Below, in pieces: positions 18,077 to 26,464 of a DNA stretch of 64,000 nt. A program made the translations under genes and the position numbers. Source of the stretch: Flavobacterium beibuense F44-8 (GTDB taxonomy: Bacteria > Bacteroidota > Bacteroidia > Flavobacteriales > Flavobacteriaceae); assembly GCF_000769915.1 (NCBI RefSeq), contig NZ_JRLV01000007.1:124001-188000 (forward strand), read 5' to 3'. The notes beneath the pieces are model-generated. The model worked only from the letters and a program-made list of their open reading frames with translations. It was not told the DNA's origin and ran no database searches. How positions within the stretch are numbered: position 1 is the stretch's first letter; each line of letters begins with the position of its first letter.

Positions 18077-18100
18077 GCGCTCCTCAAAGGAGCGCTTTTT
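18077..18100 (+). terminator. Intrinsic terminator
   Basis: GCGCTCCT, loop CAA, AGGAGCGC, then TTTTT. This is a perfect 8-bp GC-rich stem that ends the kdsA-side transcription. Confidence 0.85.
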
Positions 18101-18164
18101 ATATCCCCTTACCTAACCCTTCCGATTTTTTTATCTTTTTTTGGAAATTTCAGAAAATTCATTA

Positions 18165-18181
18165 ACTTTGTATTTCAAAGT
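18165..18181. promoter_or_regulatory. Palindromic operator 1 (ACTTTG-N5-CAAAGT)
   Basis: The sequence ACTTTG-TATTT-CAAAGT is a perfect 6-bp inverted repeat with a 5-nt spacer, ending 8 nt before the ATG at 18190. The overlapping TAACTTTG (18163-18170) matches the TAnnTTTG -7 box, so bound protein would cover the promoter. It is the first of three copies in the cluster (others at 19104 and 19812). It is probably bound by the winged-helix protein encoded at 18786. Confidence 0.75.
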
Positions 18182-18189
18182 ACTTTACT

Positions 18190-18783
18190 ATGGAAAACTA
18201 CATAAAGGACATTCAGGATATAAAAAAGATGATGGACAGGTCGTCACAGTTCCTATCCCTTAGCGGAATATCGGGAATTATGGCAGGAGTTTATGCACTG
18301 GCCGGAGCTTATTTAGCACACCATGTTGCCGAAGAAAAATATACTCTTGAAAGTTTAACCTTTAAGTACATGCTGTTAATTGCTGCTTCAGTACTAATAC
18401 TATCTGTTTCAACAGCACTATTGTTTACTTTGAAAAAAGCCCGTAAGAGCGGGGATATGATTTGGAGCTCTACGTCAAAACGACTGTTAGCTAATTTTAT
18501 GATTCCGCTTTGCACAGGAGGTATTTTTGCACTATTATTAATTAAGAATCATTACTATGGCCTTATAGCTCCTATAACACTGATTTTTTACGGACTATCG
18601 TGTGTAAATGCCAGTAAGTATACATTAAGGGATGTACGCTATTTAGGTTTAACAATGATTATTATAGGCTTATTTGCCACGTGGTTTATGGGTTACGGAC
18701 TGGAATTTTGGGCACTGGGGTTTGGAGGATGCCATATAGTATATGGAACCGTAATGCATTTTAAATATGACCGAAAACAGTAA
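18190..18783 (+). CDS. Multi-pass inner-membrane protein in the winged-helix/CreD cluster
   Basis: A 197-residue protein with a short cytoplasmic N-terminus (DIQDIKKMMDRSSQF) and about six hydrophobic segments, for example around 22-42, 58-80, 98-118, 122-138, 150-168 and 170-187. There are no catalytic motifs. It is the first gene after operator 1 and lies 2 nt before the regulator gene, so the pair form an autoregulated operon. It may act as a membrane partner or sensor for the regulator; this is inferred from position only. Confidence 0.7.
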   Translation: MENYIKDIQDIKKMMDRSSQFLSLSGISGIMAGVYALAGAYLAHHVAEEKYTLESLTFKYMLLIAASVLILSVSTALLFTLKKARKSGDMIWSSTSKRLLANFMIPLCTGGIFALLLIKNHYYGLIAPITLIFYGLSCVNASKYTLRDVRYLGLTMIIIGLFATWFMGYGLEFWALGFGGCHIVYGTVMHFKYDRKQ

Positions 18784-18785
18784 GT

Positions 18786-19082
18786 TTGAAGAATATATTA
18801 CAACATATAAATAAGGCCTTTGACCACAGGATACGTCTCGGCATCATGTCGGTACTTGTGGTAAATGAGTATGCCGATTTTACAACGCTTAAAGAGTTAC
18901 TGGGTGTTACAGACGGTAACCTTGCCAGCCATGCAAAAGCACTTGAAAGTGAAAACTATATAACTATTGAAAAACAGTTTATAGGCAAAAAGCCTAATAC
19001 CCGCTATATAGCGACTAAAGAAGGTCGTAAGGCCTTTAAAGATCATATTGATGCCCTGGAAAAATTAATCCAGAAAAAGTAA
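18786..19082 (+). CDS. Winged-helix transcriptional regulator (HTH_34-like)
   Basis: A 98-residue single-domain protein. The helix-turn-helix is in FTTLKELLGVTDGNLASHAKALESENYI (about 33-60), followed by the wing KPNTRYIATKEGRKAFKDHI. This layout matches small MarR/ArsR-like winged-helix proteins of the PF13601 type, which bind as dimers. The start is TTG at 18786, immediately after the upstream stop; no in-frame ATG occurs before codon 21. The weak start may keep its level low. It is the obvious candidate to bind the three ACTTTG-N5-CAAAGT palindromes around it, including the one that controls its own operon. Confidence 0.85.
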   Translation: MKNILQHINKAFDHRIRLGIMSVLVVNEYADFTTLKELLGVTDGNLASHAKALESENYITIEKQFIGKKPNTRYIATKEGRKAFKDHIDALEKLIQKK

Positions 19083-19103
19083 ACCATATTTTTTTATCCA
19101 TTT

Positions 19104-19120
19104 ACTTTGAAAAACAAAGT
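19104..19120. promoter_or_regulatory. Palindromic operator 2 (ACTTTG-N5-CAAAGT)
   Basis: ACTTTG-AAAAA-CAAAGT is a perfect inverted repeat ending 9 nt before the ATG at 19130. An extra ACTTTT half-site follows directly. Spacer bases differ from operators 1 and 3 while the arms are identical, which points to selection on the arms. Confidence 0.75.
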
Positions 19121-19129
19121 ACTTTTAAA

Positions 19130-19795
19130 ATGAGAAAAATGAAAACATTAAAGTCTGTAATTAATGATCAGTTCAGGAATAACGCCCTCCTGATAATCAT
19201 GGCTTGCTTTGCCGTTTGTTTATTGATAACCAGAGTAGCCATTGCACGATCTGAATTTTATTTCTTTTTAGCCTGGAATATCTTTTTAGCTTATGTGCCA
19301 TTAGGGATAACAGGATACATGATAGACAGGCCACACTTTATAGAGAAGAGACACTATTTTTACCCCCTTTTCTTTACCTGGCTCATGTTCCTGCCTAATG
19401 CGCCTTATATAATTACAGATTTTATCCATCTAAAAAGAGAAACAAGTATACCGGTTTGGTTTGATGTACTGTTACTGATAAGTTTTTCCCTTAGCGGATT
19501 GCTGTTTGGTATCAAGTCAATGAAACAAATGTTCCTAATGCTTGCCGTAAGATTCAATTATTTTATGACATGGGGGCTCATGCTCGTAATAAGCTTTTTG
19601 ACTGGCTTTGGTATCTATTTGGGGCGTTTTTTACGCTATAACAGTTGGGATATATTACATAAACCTTTAGAACTGGTACAATGCATATTTGAAAGTTTAA
19701 CGGTTTGTCCGGAATGCAAAACATCATGGGGAATGACAGTAGGCTTTGGCGTATTTATGTTTCTGGCCTTTATTATGTACCCCGAACCGGAATAA
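19130..19795 (+). CDS. DUF1361 family membrane protein
   Basis: A 221-residue protein with about six to seven membrane segments. It contains FLPNAPYIITDFIHL (about 85-100) and GRFLRYNSWDI (about 165-176), which I recognise as the DUF1361 hallmarks. The function is unknown. It has its own copy of the palindromic operator and is therefore a separate member of the same small regulon. The ATG at 19130 is preferred; a second methionine at codon 4 is also possible. Confidence 0.85.
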   Translation: MRKMKTLKSVINDQFRNNALLIIMACFAVCLLITRVAIARSEFYFFLAWNIFLAYVPLGITGYMIDRPHFIEKRHYFYPLFFTWLMFLPNAPYIITDFIHLKRETSIPVWFDVLLLISFSLSGLLFGIKSMKQMFLMLAVRFNYFMTWGLMLVISFLTGFGIYLGRFLRYNSWDILHKPLELVQCIFESLTVCPECKTSWGMTVGFGVFMFLAFIMYPEPE

Positions 19796-19811
19796 AAAAA
19801 TTTATAAATCT

Positions 19812-19828
19812 ACTTTGAATTTCAAAGT
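19812..19828. promoter_or_regulatory. Palindromic operator 3 (ACTTTG-N5-CAAAGT)
   Basis: ACTTTG-AATTT-CAAAGT, the third perfect copy, ends 15 nt before the ATG at 19844. It heads the operon that runs through creD. Confidence 0.75.
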
Positions 19829-19843
19829 AAAAAAATACACACT

Positions 19844-20266
19844 ATGAAAACATTAGCATTAATAACAGGCTTTACAGAAAAGCCGAAACACGATATAACA
19901 CTGGAAGATTTAATAAGCTACCCGAAAGGCAGTTTAGGTAATACACTTGGCAGATTTCTGTTTGACAACAGCAATGAAACCTACCCTGTACCAGAAAAAC
20001 AGGATATACTAAGGATACTCATAAATAAAGATGTAAATAACAGGGAAGAGATTGCCATGCATTACTACCTGTTAGGAAACGGAGATGTAAGTATTGTTAC
20101 TGTATTCTCTGCCATTACAGGCTTATTGTTGCGTCCGCTGGCACTACCCTATTTCATAAGGAGATACAAAGAGGGCAAACAGGCACTAAGGTTTTACGAC
20201 CTTGATTATTTCAGGATGCTGCATTTGCCGTTACAAAGGATAAAAGACACATTTTTAATACAGTAA
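19844..20266 (+). CDS. Conserved hypothetical protein, possibly Coq4-like
   Basis: A 140-residue, mainly soluble protein. Its C-terminal half (LLLRPLALPYFIRRYKEGKQ, then DLDYFRMLHLPLQRIKDTF) resembles the end of Coq4-family proteins. The HDxxH metal motif of typical Coq4 is not seen, and Flavobacteriaceae use menaquinone, so the resemblance may be structural only. It is the first gene of the operon to creD, with 3 nt to the next gene and operator 3 upstream. The function is unknown. Confidence 0.55.
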   Translation: MKTLALITGFTEKPKHDITLEDLISYPKGSLGNTLGRFLFDNSNETYPVPEKQDILRILINKDVNNREEIAMHYYLLGNGDVSIVTVFSAITGLLLRPLALPYFIRRYKEGKQALRFYDLDYFRMLHLPLQRIKDTFLIQ

Positions 20267-20269
20267 ATA

Positions 20270-20590
20270 ATGATAACCACACCTTCAGCCAAAACCATAA
20301 TAATTGTAATACTGCCAATGGTTATCCTTACCGCAACCCTTAGTATTGGTACTACCCTACTGTTCTACTCGCTGCATTTGGATAAAGAGAGTTTTAACGA
20401 ACATTATCGCAGCGGGTTCCTGTGGGGAGTTGCCATACTAAACACAGTGGTTGTATTGTTGCTCTTAATCCTTTCGTCCTTTTACAGGCCAACAGTAAAC
20501 CTATGGCGAAATGTATTAACACTGGCAAATATACCGCCGGCTATTGTTTACCTGCTTTATTTCTCAACAACATTTCCTTATAAGCCGTAA
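20270..20590 (+). CDS. Small membrane protein (tandem family member 1)
   Basis: A 106-residue protein with three hydrophobic segments (about 8-33, 48-67 and 80-101). The C-terminal pattern, a basic stretch then LxLANIPPAIVYLLYF, recurs in the next two genes (LINIPIAVAYE and LLNMPTALL). The three appear to be diverged tandem paralogues. Function unknown. It is packed between neighbours with 3-nt gaps, upstream of creD. Confidence 0.6.
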   Translation: MITTPSAKTIIIVILPMVILTATLSIGTTLLFYSLHLDKESFNEHYRSGFLWGVAILNTVVVLLLLILSSFYRPTVNLWRNVLTLANIPPAIVYLLYFSTTFPYKP

Positions 20591-20593
20591 GTT

Positions 20594-20974
20594 ATGAAAA
20601 CAGCAAGTACAAACCAAGTACCTAAAACAGTACAACTTATATGTGACATCTGTAAAAAAGCAGCGATGATAACCTTTACAATAGCAACATTGTTATTTAT
20701 AACAACTGCAATATCAATACATGATGAAAAAATATCATTAATACAAAACAGTAAACCATTTTATGAAAATGACACATCATTAATCTTAGTTGTAGTGAGC
20801 TTTATATTCATAGCAATTGCAACATTAATAAATGTCCTTATTCTTTTTATAGCGCTAATAATAGCAATAAGCAGTAAAGGCTATAGTAAAAAGGTATTCC
20901 GTTCAATGGCATATATGCTTATAAATATTCCAATTGCAGTCGCATATGAAATACTGATAACAGAACTATTATAA
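20594..20974 (+). CDS. Small membrane protein (tandem family member 2)
   Basis: A 126-residue protein with hydrophobic segments near 24-44, 64-91 and 105-123. It ends with KKVFRSMAYMLINIPIAVAYEIL, matching the C-terminal pattern of its two neighbours. The coding sequence is notably AT-rich. It sits 3 nt after the previous gene and 4 nt before the next. Function unknown. Confidence 0.6.
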   Translation: MKTASTNQVPKTVQLICDICKKAAMITFTIATLLFITTAISIHDEKISLIQNSKPFYENDTSLILVVVSFIFIAIATLINVLILFIALIIAISSKGYSKKVFRSMAYMLINIPIAVAYEILITELL

Positions 20975-20978
20975 TAAT

Positions 20979-21287
20979 ATGACTTGTAGTAAAAATATAC
21001 CCGATGATAGTGAGCAACTTTTAAGGCTAACCAAAATAATATATCTAATAACATTGGTTACCGGAGTAATAGCCTTTACAATTTGTATGACAGGCAATTA
21101 TTTTACAGGTGTTATAACATTATTTATATACATGCTAAGTGCCGCCTTTTTCAATATGGTAATGATAGTAAACAACCTAATAAACATAAGCTATTACACA
21201 AAAAACAGAACAAAACTGATACTAAGAAGCCTTATGCTGTTATTAAACATGCCAACAGCTCTATTAATAATATTCATAAACAATTAA
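20979..21287 (+). CDS. Small membrane protein (tandem family member 3)
   Basis: A 102-residue protein with three hydrophobic segments (about 20-40, 43-65 and 80-100) and the shared C-terminal pattern LILRSLMLLLNMPTALLI. It is AT-rich like member 2. It ends 17 nt before the creD start. Function unknown; its consistent placement suggests a role in the envelope function of the cluster. Confidence 0.6.
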   Translation: MTCSKNIPDDSEQLLRLTKIIYLITLVTGVIAFTICMTGNYFTGVITLFIYMLSAAFFNMVMIVNNLINISYYTKNRTKLILRSLMLLLNMPTALLIIFINN

Positions 21288-21304
21288 CCCTAACAAAATC
21301 AATT

Positions 21305-22708
21305 ATGGAACAAAATGTAAATAGAACACAAAACAACGAAAAACCTCAGGGCTTTTTCCAGTCCAACACCGCAAAAATAATCATGGTGGGACTATTGGTT
21401 TTTATCCTCTTAATTCCGCTTCAGTTTGTAAAGAGTTTAATATTTGAGCGTGCACAACGTCAAAAAGAAGTGATACAGGAAATTAATGAAAAATGGGGAG
21501 GTGATGTGTACTTTTACGGACCTATAATTAAGGTTCCTTACACTGTATACGAAAAAACAAAAATAGTAGACGAGAAGACTCGAAAAGTAACCTATGAAAT
21601 CACTCCGTATACAGAGTATGCTTATTTCTTTCCGGATGAGCTAAAGGCTAATATTGACGTAAATGTTGATACTGAAAGTAAAAAAAGAGGTATATACAAA
21701 TCGGCGGTATATACTTCAGATCTGGACTTTAAAGGTACTTATTCCCTACCTGATTTCTCATCTAAAAAAGAAACTGAAAAAATTGAAGAGGCAGATATCC
21801 ACTGGGATCAAACGCGTCTAACAATAAAAACTACAAACATTAAAGGCATACAGGGCAGTGCAAACATTACTATAGGTGGTAAAAAGCTTTCATTTGAACC
21901 TATTGCTCAAAACACAAAAAGGGAGCGCGAATCTGTAATGGAAACCGCTCCTGTAAACATCAAGGAGCTGCTAGCTAACAATAGCGCTCCTTTTTCTTTA
22001 AATATAAAATATCAGGGTAGCGAGAGCCTTAGCATTGTCCCAATAGGTAAACAAACCGAAGCTACCATGACCTCAAACTGGCATTCGCCAAGTTTTAAAG
22101 GAAACTTCCTTCCTAAAACTACAGGGACTCAGGGACAAAGCTTCCCTGCTCACTGGAGTATCTCTTACTTAAACCGTCCTTTTGCACAACAGTATTTTAA
22201 TGGATTGCCCGATCTTAGTGACTATACTTTTGAAACAGGCTTTATAACACCTGTAGATGAGTACCAGCAGTCTGAAAGGACTGCAAAATACGGTTTCCTT
22301 GTAATAGGACTTACCTTCCTGGTTTTCTTCCTTATTCAAACCATAAGTAAAATAAGTATTCATATTTTCCAGTATGGCATGATTGGACTTGCACTTATTA
22401 TGTTCTATACACTCCTTATTTCCATAACAGAACACAGTAGCTTTATGTTGGGTTATTTTGTTGCCGGTGCAGCTGTTGTGGTCATGATAGGGTTGTATTC
22501 TGTTTCCATATTAAAAGGAATTAAGTTCCCGCTGTTTATCGCCATTTCACTCAGCGCACTGTATTCGTTTATATATGTAATCATACAACTGGAAGACTAT
22601 GCATTGCTTGTAGGCAGCATTGGCCTGTTTGTAATACTTGGGGCAGTAATGTTTGTGTCAAGGAAAATTGACTGGAACAACAGTTCGTCATCAACCGCCA
22701 AAGCCTAA
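21305..22708 (+). CDS. creD: CreD-family inner-membrane protein
   Basis: A 467-residue protein. A cytoplasmic N-terminus (NEKPQGFFQSNTAKII) leads to a membrane segment at about 30-50. A large periplasmic beta-rich domain follows, with YFFPDELKANIDVN and the SFPAHWSISYLNRPFAQ segment typical of CreD, and then about six C-terminal membrane segments. CreD responds to beta-lactam and colicin stress in Proteobacteria under CreBC; no creBC is seen here. I chose ATG 21305 because an in-frame extension to 21083 would overlap most of the upstream gene. Expression is probably under operator 3 and the winged-helix regulator. Confidence 0.88.
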   Translation: MEQNVNRTQNNEKPQGFFQSNTAKIIMVGLLVFILLIPLQFVKSLIFERAQRQKEVIQEINEKWGGDVYFYGPIIKVPYTVYEKTKIVDEKTRKVTYEITPYTEYAYFFPDELKANIDVNVDTESKKRGIYKSAVYTSDLDFKGTYSLPDFSSKKETEKIEEADIHWDQTRLTIKTTNIKGIQGSANITIGGKKLSFEPIAQNTKRERESVMETAPVNIKELLANNSAPFSLNIKYQGSESLSIVPIGKQTEATMTSNWHSPSFKGNFLPKTTGTQGQSFPAHWSISYLNRPFAQQYFNGLPDLSDYTFETGFITPVDEYQQSERTAKYGFLVIGLTFLVFFLIQTISKISIHIFQYGMIGLALIMFYTLLISITEHSSFMLGYFVAGAAVVVMIGLYSVSILKGIKFPLFIAISLSALYSFIYVIIQLEDYALLVGSIGLFVILGAVMFVSRKIDWNNSSSSTAKA

Positions 22709-22710
22709 CA

Positions 22711-22740
22711 AAAAAGCCCCCGCAAATGCGGGGGCTTTTT
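22711..22740. terminator. Bidirectional terminator after creD
   Basis: AAAAAGCCCCCGC, loop AAAT, GCGGGGGCTTTTT. This is a perfect GC-rich stem with an A-run and a T-run on opposite sides, serving both creD and the convergent gene ending at 22743. Confidence 0.92.
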
Positions 22741-22742
22741 AT

Positions 22743-23123
22743 TTATATCATTAAGGTAACTGCCTTAAAGTAATTTTGTCCTTCCATTTCCCAAAGCGTA
22801 CCGCTTACGGTAATAATATCATCTTTTTTAACCTCCCTGTACATATCAGGTTCCTTAAGGTTTGGTATGCTTATAATAATTGAATATTCCACGCCGTCAT
22901 CATCTACCGCCTTTGCAGTAACACCATCCTTACCATGCTCTACAGAAAGCACCGTAGCTTTTATAGTTACCTGTTTTTCTTCAGCATTTTCGGGAACTTC
23001 AGGCACAACTATTTCTTTCGTTTCAGCCTCCTGATTAGTTGTTTCCTCTCCGGATTTATTATCGTTACAGGCTATTAAATTTACAGCAACTGTAAGGGCA
23101 GCTATAACTACAATTCTTTTCAT
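22743..23123 (-). CDS. Small lipoprotein with an OB-fold-like domain
   Basis: A 126-residue lipoprotein (lipobox LIAC, C19, then NDNKSGEE). A Glu-rich linker is followed by a domain of about 75 residues whose strand pattern (VTIKATVLSVEHGKDGVTAKAVD ... DDIITVSGTLWEMEGQNYFKAV) resembles tRNA_anti-like OB folds. No catalytic motif is seen. It is monocistronic, with a well-formed promoter upstream and a terminator downstream. Function unknown. Confidence 0.65.
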   Translation of the reverse strand: MKRIVVIAALTVAVNLIACNDNKSGEETTNQEAETKEIVVPEVPENAEEKQVTIKATVLSVEHGKDGVTAKAVDDDGVEYSIIISIPNLKEPDMYREVKKDDIITVSGTLWEMEGQNYFKAVTLMI

Positions 23124-23145
23124 AATGTTTTATTTTTTAGTTGAC

Positions 23146-23175
23146 CAAAGATAATCAACCTCATATCAATAACAA
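23146..23175 (-). promoter_or_regulatory. Bacteroidota-type promoter for the 22743 lipoprotein gene
   Basis: On the minus strand a TTTG is followed by 19 nt and then TATCTTTG (23146-23153), an exact match to the TTTG-N19-TAnnTTTG arrangement, 22 nt before the ATG. It is the clearest promoter in the window. Confidence 0.65.
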
Positions 23176-23206
23176 AAAAAGTCCTGCCATGTGGCAGGAC
23201 TTTTTT
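23174..23206 (-). terminator. Intrinsic terminator after the sugar MFS gene
   Basis: AAAAAAAGTCCTGCC, loop ATGT, GGCAGGACTTTTTT. Perfect stem and T-run on the minus strand, 22 nt past the MFS stop. The -33 element of the next promoter overlaps its base. Confidence 0.9.
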
Positions 23207-23227
23207 AAAGCCTAAGCTTTATATATT

Positions 23228-24670
23228 TTAGTGGGCTCCGCCACTTATTTTAGTATTTAAATCAATACCCTGACTTTTAAGAATACCCTGTACTCTCCAG
23301 GCATAAAACACAAGGTAAGCGAAACAGATTACACCTACAATGTAACTCGTATGTATAGAAGTTGCATCAGCAACAAGACCCTGAATCCAGCTTACAATAC
23401 CACCACCCATAATCATCATGATTAGGTAGTTACTACCCTGGTTGGTTTGTTTACCAAGTCCGTTGATTGCAAGGGCAAAAATACATGGCCATAGTGTACT
23501 ACAAAATAGACCGATACTTGTAAATGCATAAACACTTACCATACCTGTTGTAGACATACCTATTATACTGGCAACAATACCCAGTGCAGAGAATAATAAA
23601 AGCATTTTTGCAGGATTACCTTTACTGGCAATATCAGCACCAATAAGTACAAGTATAATTACTGCATATACATAGAATGGTTGTAAGTCATGCTCTGCAA
23701 TGGCATTTACACCTAAAAATACACCAAAGGCTAAATAAGGAGCTACAAACTTAAGCACTTTCAACATTTTTTTATTTTGTGTAAACACTTCTACAGCGCC
23801 TGTCCAACGCCCTATCATAAGGCTGGCCCAGTATAACGATACATATGGTGCTACATCTTTTGTACTAAAGCCCATTCCTTTTTCAAGGTAAGCAGGAAGG
23901 TTACTTGCGGTTGCAACCTCAACACCTACATAAAGGAAAATAGCTACCATACCTAAAACCAGCTGTGGATACTTTAAAGCCGATTTACCTGCAGAAGATA
24001 TTTCTTCTACAATATCTTCTTCTGTAGCAGGGTGATTAGGCAGTGATGAAACTTTTAAAAGTATAGCTGCCAATAAGAATATACCTCCTAATATAAGGTA
24101 AGGAGCTTTAACGCTCTCTACACTAACTTCTGTTGAAGGAGATGAAACCGAACCGAAAATTGCAAAACTTACAATAAGCGGACCAATGGTTGTACCAAAG
24201 TTATTGATACCACCGGCAAGCGTAAGCCTTTGTGAACCTGTTGAAGGAGAACCTAAAGCAATAGCAAGCGGATTAGCAACAGTTTGCTGAAGTGAAAACC
24301 CAAGTCCTACTATAAACAGACCAGACAGCATTAATGGAAATGACCCTGTATTAGCAGCCGGATAAAATAATAATGTTCCTAAAGCCGATATTACCAAGCC
24401 TACTGCAAGGGAATTTTTATAGCCTAATTTATTAACGATATCCTGCTTCATTAAAAAAGAAATCCCTATATAAATTAAGGAACCTATGGTGTATGCCACA
24501 TAAAATGCAACAGCTACCAGCTGGCTTTGGCTTTGGGAAAGCTCAAAGGCTTCCTTGAATACAGGAATTAAGATGTCGTTACTTGCGGCAACAAATCCCC
24601 AAAAGAAAAATACTGACACTAAGGGAATAAACTGACCCCAATTTGTGGTCTGTGAATTAGTTGAACTCAT
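23228..24670 (-). CDS. FucP-type sugar MFS transporter
   Basis: A 480-residue protein with about 12 membrane segments. The N-terminal FFFWGFVAASNDILIPVFKEAF and GGINNFGTTIGPLIV segments are typical of the fucose/glucose/galactose:H+ symporter (FucP/GluP) group. It lies 24 nt after the GH43-like gene in the same direction. It probably imports across the inner membrane the monosaccharide or disaccharide made by the periplasmic enzymes of the locus. Which sugar is not readable; glucose is likely if the substrate is a beta-glucan. Confidence 0.88.
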   Translation of the reverse strand: MSSTNSQTTNWGQFIPLVSVFFFWGFVAASNDILIPVFKEAFELSQSQSQLVAVAFYVAYTIGSLIYIGISFLMKQDIVNKLGYKNSLAVGLVISALGTLLFYPAANTGSFPLMLSGLFIVGLGFSLQQTVANPLAIALGSPSTGSQRLTLAGGINNFGTTIGPLIVSFAIFGSVSSPSTEVSVESVKAPYLILGGIFLLAAILLKVSSLPNHPATEEDIVEEISSAGKSALKYPQLVLGMVAIFLYVGVEVATASNLPAYLEKGMGFSTKDVAPYVSLYWASLMIGRWTGAVEVFTQNKKMLKVLKFVAPYLAFGVFLGVNAIAEHDLQPFYVYAVIILVLIGADIASKGNPAKMLLLFSALGIVASIIGMSTTGMVSVYAFTSIGLFCSTLWPCIFALAINGLGKQTNQGSNYLIMMIMGGGIVSWIQGLVADATSIHTSYIVGVICFAYLVFYAWRVQGILKSQGIDLNTKISGGAH

Positions 24671-24694
24671 AAATGTACTTATTATTAATAGTTG

Positions 24695-26455
24695 TTATTC
24701 TGATTTTTTGATCTCGGTACGCGGACCAATACCGTTATTATTAAATGCTTCTATTTGAAAATAATATGCGTCTGTTCTGTCAAGGCCTGAAAAATAGTAT
24801 TCGTTTTTACCGTATACCATAATAGAGCCATACATTTTATCGGGTGATTTACCAAAGTATATCACATAACCGTCGGCATTAGGTTCCTGCTGCCATTTAA
24901 ACCATACGTTCCTTCTCTCCCCTTTCTTTCTTGGTGTCGATCGTAACGGAGCGAAGTTTTTTACCTCACCCGGTTTCACTCCCTGCCCTTTACCGAATAT
25001 TCGTAGTCCGCTAATGGCAAACTTGCCCGTTGGCATTTGTATGTTTTCCAGTTTTATGTAACGTGCTGTTGCTGCTTTTTCAAGCTGAATGTAATCGTGT
25101 GGTACATCTTTAGTATTATTACTTTTATCTACCAGTACTTTCCACTTCTTACCGTCGTTAGAACTGTAAATAATGTATTTATGTCCTGTAGTAGTTTCAG
25201 GTTTACCCATAATATCCACATCCTGATCGGCATAATTAATCTGTATAGCGTTAATGGTACTTTTTTCGCCAAGGTCGGTAATGATGTACTCACCCTTATC
25301 GGCGCTTTTTGCACTCCAGTACGATTTAATATCTTCATCAACCGCATAGTTAGGCTGAAAACCTCCCAATGTAGACGATACCTGTACCGGCTTGTTGTAG
25401 TTAAGTAACATCCATCCGGTAAATGAGTTCAGTGCGGTATGATCTTTATGCTGTGAAGGCAAATAGGTTGGATAATCGCCATAAGCTGTATTAGAATACA
25501 TAACACCATCGGTATCAAAACCGGCAGGCCAAATACCTAAACGCCTTTCAAAGTTGTTTTTTGTAGAGATTACTATGGTAGAAACATGCCAGTAATCGTT
25601 GTTATGGTCCTGATAGGTAGCACCATGCCCTGCTCCTCTTGCAAAACCTCCCGGTTTGTATGAGAATGGGTTGAACGACTGATATTCAAAAGGTCCAAGT
25701 GGCTTGTCGCTCACAAATACACCATCGGCATATCCGCTAAATTCGGTGCCAGGGGCACCATATTGCAGGTAGTATTTTCCGTTATGTTTGGTCATAAAAG
25801 CACCTTCCATAAACGGCTGCATGAAAGTATTGTCGTTGTATTCGCCAAAACGCTCCCATCCGTGTTCGTCGTCATTAAGGGCTATAAGCGGAATTCGTTC
25901 TCCTTCCGGCTGGAATGTTTTTCTGTTAAGCTTTACGCCATATATAGGGTACAGGTTGCTTGAGCCATAGTACAGGTATAACTCATCGGTATCTTGATCC
26001 CAAAATATTTGCGGATCCCATGCACCGGCTTCAAATTTATGAACCAGTTCTTTCCAGTCATCTATTTTTGGGTTGGTACTCATCCATATAGGGAATTCGT
26101 TACCGTGTGTAGAACCAACAACTAAAAGCGTATCATTTACATAAGATACCGATGGTGCACAAAGCTCATCATACACTTTATGTTCGGGTCTTAAAAACTT
26201 ACGCGGAATAAACTTCCAGTCAACCATGTTATCACTATGCCAGTAACCCCATTGGTTAGTAGAGAATAGGTAGTATTCATCCTCAAAAAATGTAATAACG
26301 GGATCGGCAGTTGCACGATGCTTGCCCTGAGTTACAAAATTAGGTATAGGGCAATAGCCGTAATCTACATTTATGGGATTACAGTATGTTGTTTGCTGGG
26401 CATAGCCCGCAGATATTATTAATAGCGCGATAACTAATGTTACAAATTTCTTCAT
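24695..26455 (-). CDS. GH43-like glycosidase with discoidin (CBM32-like) and Fn3 domains
   Basis: A 586-residue secreted protein (signal peptide to about residue 19, GYAQ). The five-bladed-propeller catalytic domain covers about 25-340 with three acids in GH43 positions: D51 in ATADPV, D147 in AWDPQIFW and E217 in FMEGAF. An F5/8 type C domain (about 345-485, with VDEDIKSYWSAKSADKGEY) and an Fn3 domain (about 500-586) follow. Known GH43 enzymes act on arabinans or xylans, and some subfamilies on galactans, so the substrate in this beta-glucan-type locus is unclear. A GC-richer structured leader ends 9 nt before the ATG. Confidence 0.75.
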   Translation of the reverse strand: MKKFVTLVIALLIISAGYAQQTTYCNPINVDYGYCPIPNFVTQGKHRATADPVITFFEDEYYLFSTNQWGYWHSDNMVDWKFIPRKFLRPEHKVYDELCAPSVSYVNDTLLVVGSTHGNEFPIWMSTNPKIDDWKELVHKFEAGAWDPQIFWDQDTDELYLYYGSSNLYPIYGVKLNRKTFQPEGERIPLIALNDDEHGWERFGEYNDNTFMQPFMEGAFMTKHNGKYYLQYGAPGTEFSGYADGVFVSDKPLGPFEYQSFNPFSYKPGGFARGAGHGATYQDHNNDYWHVSTIVISTKNNFERRLGIWPAGFDTDGVMYSNTAYGDYPTYLPSQHKDHTALNSFTGWMLLNYNKPVQVSSTLGGFQPNYAVDEDIKSYWSAKSADKGEYIITDLGEKSTINAIQINYADQDVDIMGKPETTTGHKYIIYSSNDGKKWKVLVDKSNNTKDVPHDYIQLEKAATARYIKLENIQMPTGKFAISGLRIFGKGQGVKPGEVKNFAPLRSTPRKKGERRNVWFKWQQEPNADGYVIYFGKSPDKMYGSIMVYGKNEYYFSGLDRTDAYYFQIEAFNNNGIGPRTEIKKSE

Positions 26456-26464
26456 GTTGATTAA

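Noticed and set aside
18767..18814. Short frame MTENSKFEEYITTYK overlapping the membrane-protein end and the regulator start
   Set aside because: It is out of frame with both genes and only 15 codons long. It was considered as an alternative ATG start for the regulator, but it is in the wrong frame.
21083..21304. In-frame N-terminal extension of CreD to 21083
   Set aside because: It would overlap almost all of the third small membrane protein gene and adds a basic, non-CreD-like sequence. ATG 21305 gives a normal CreD start.
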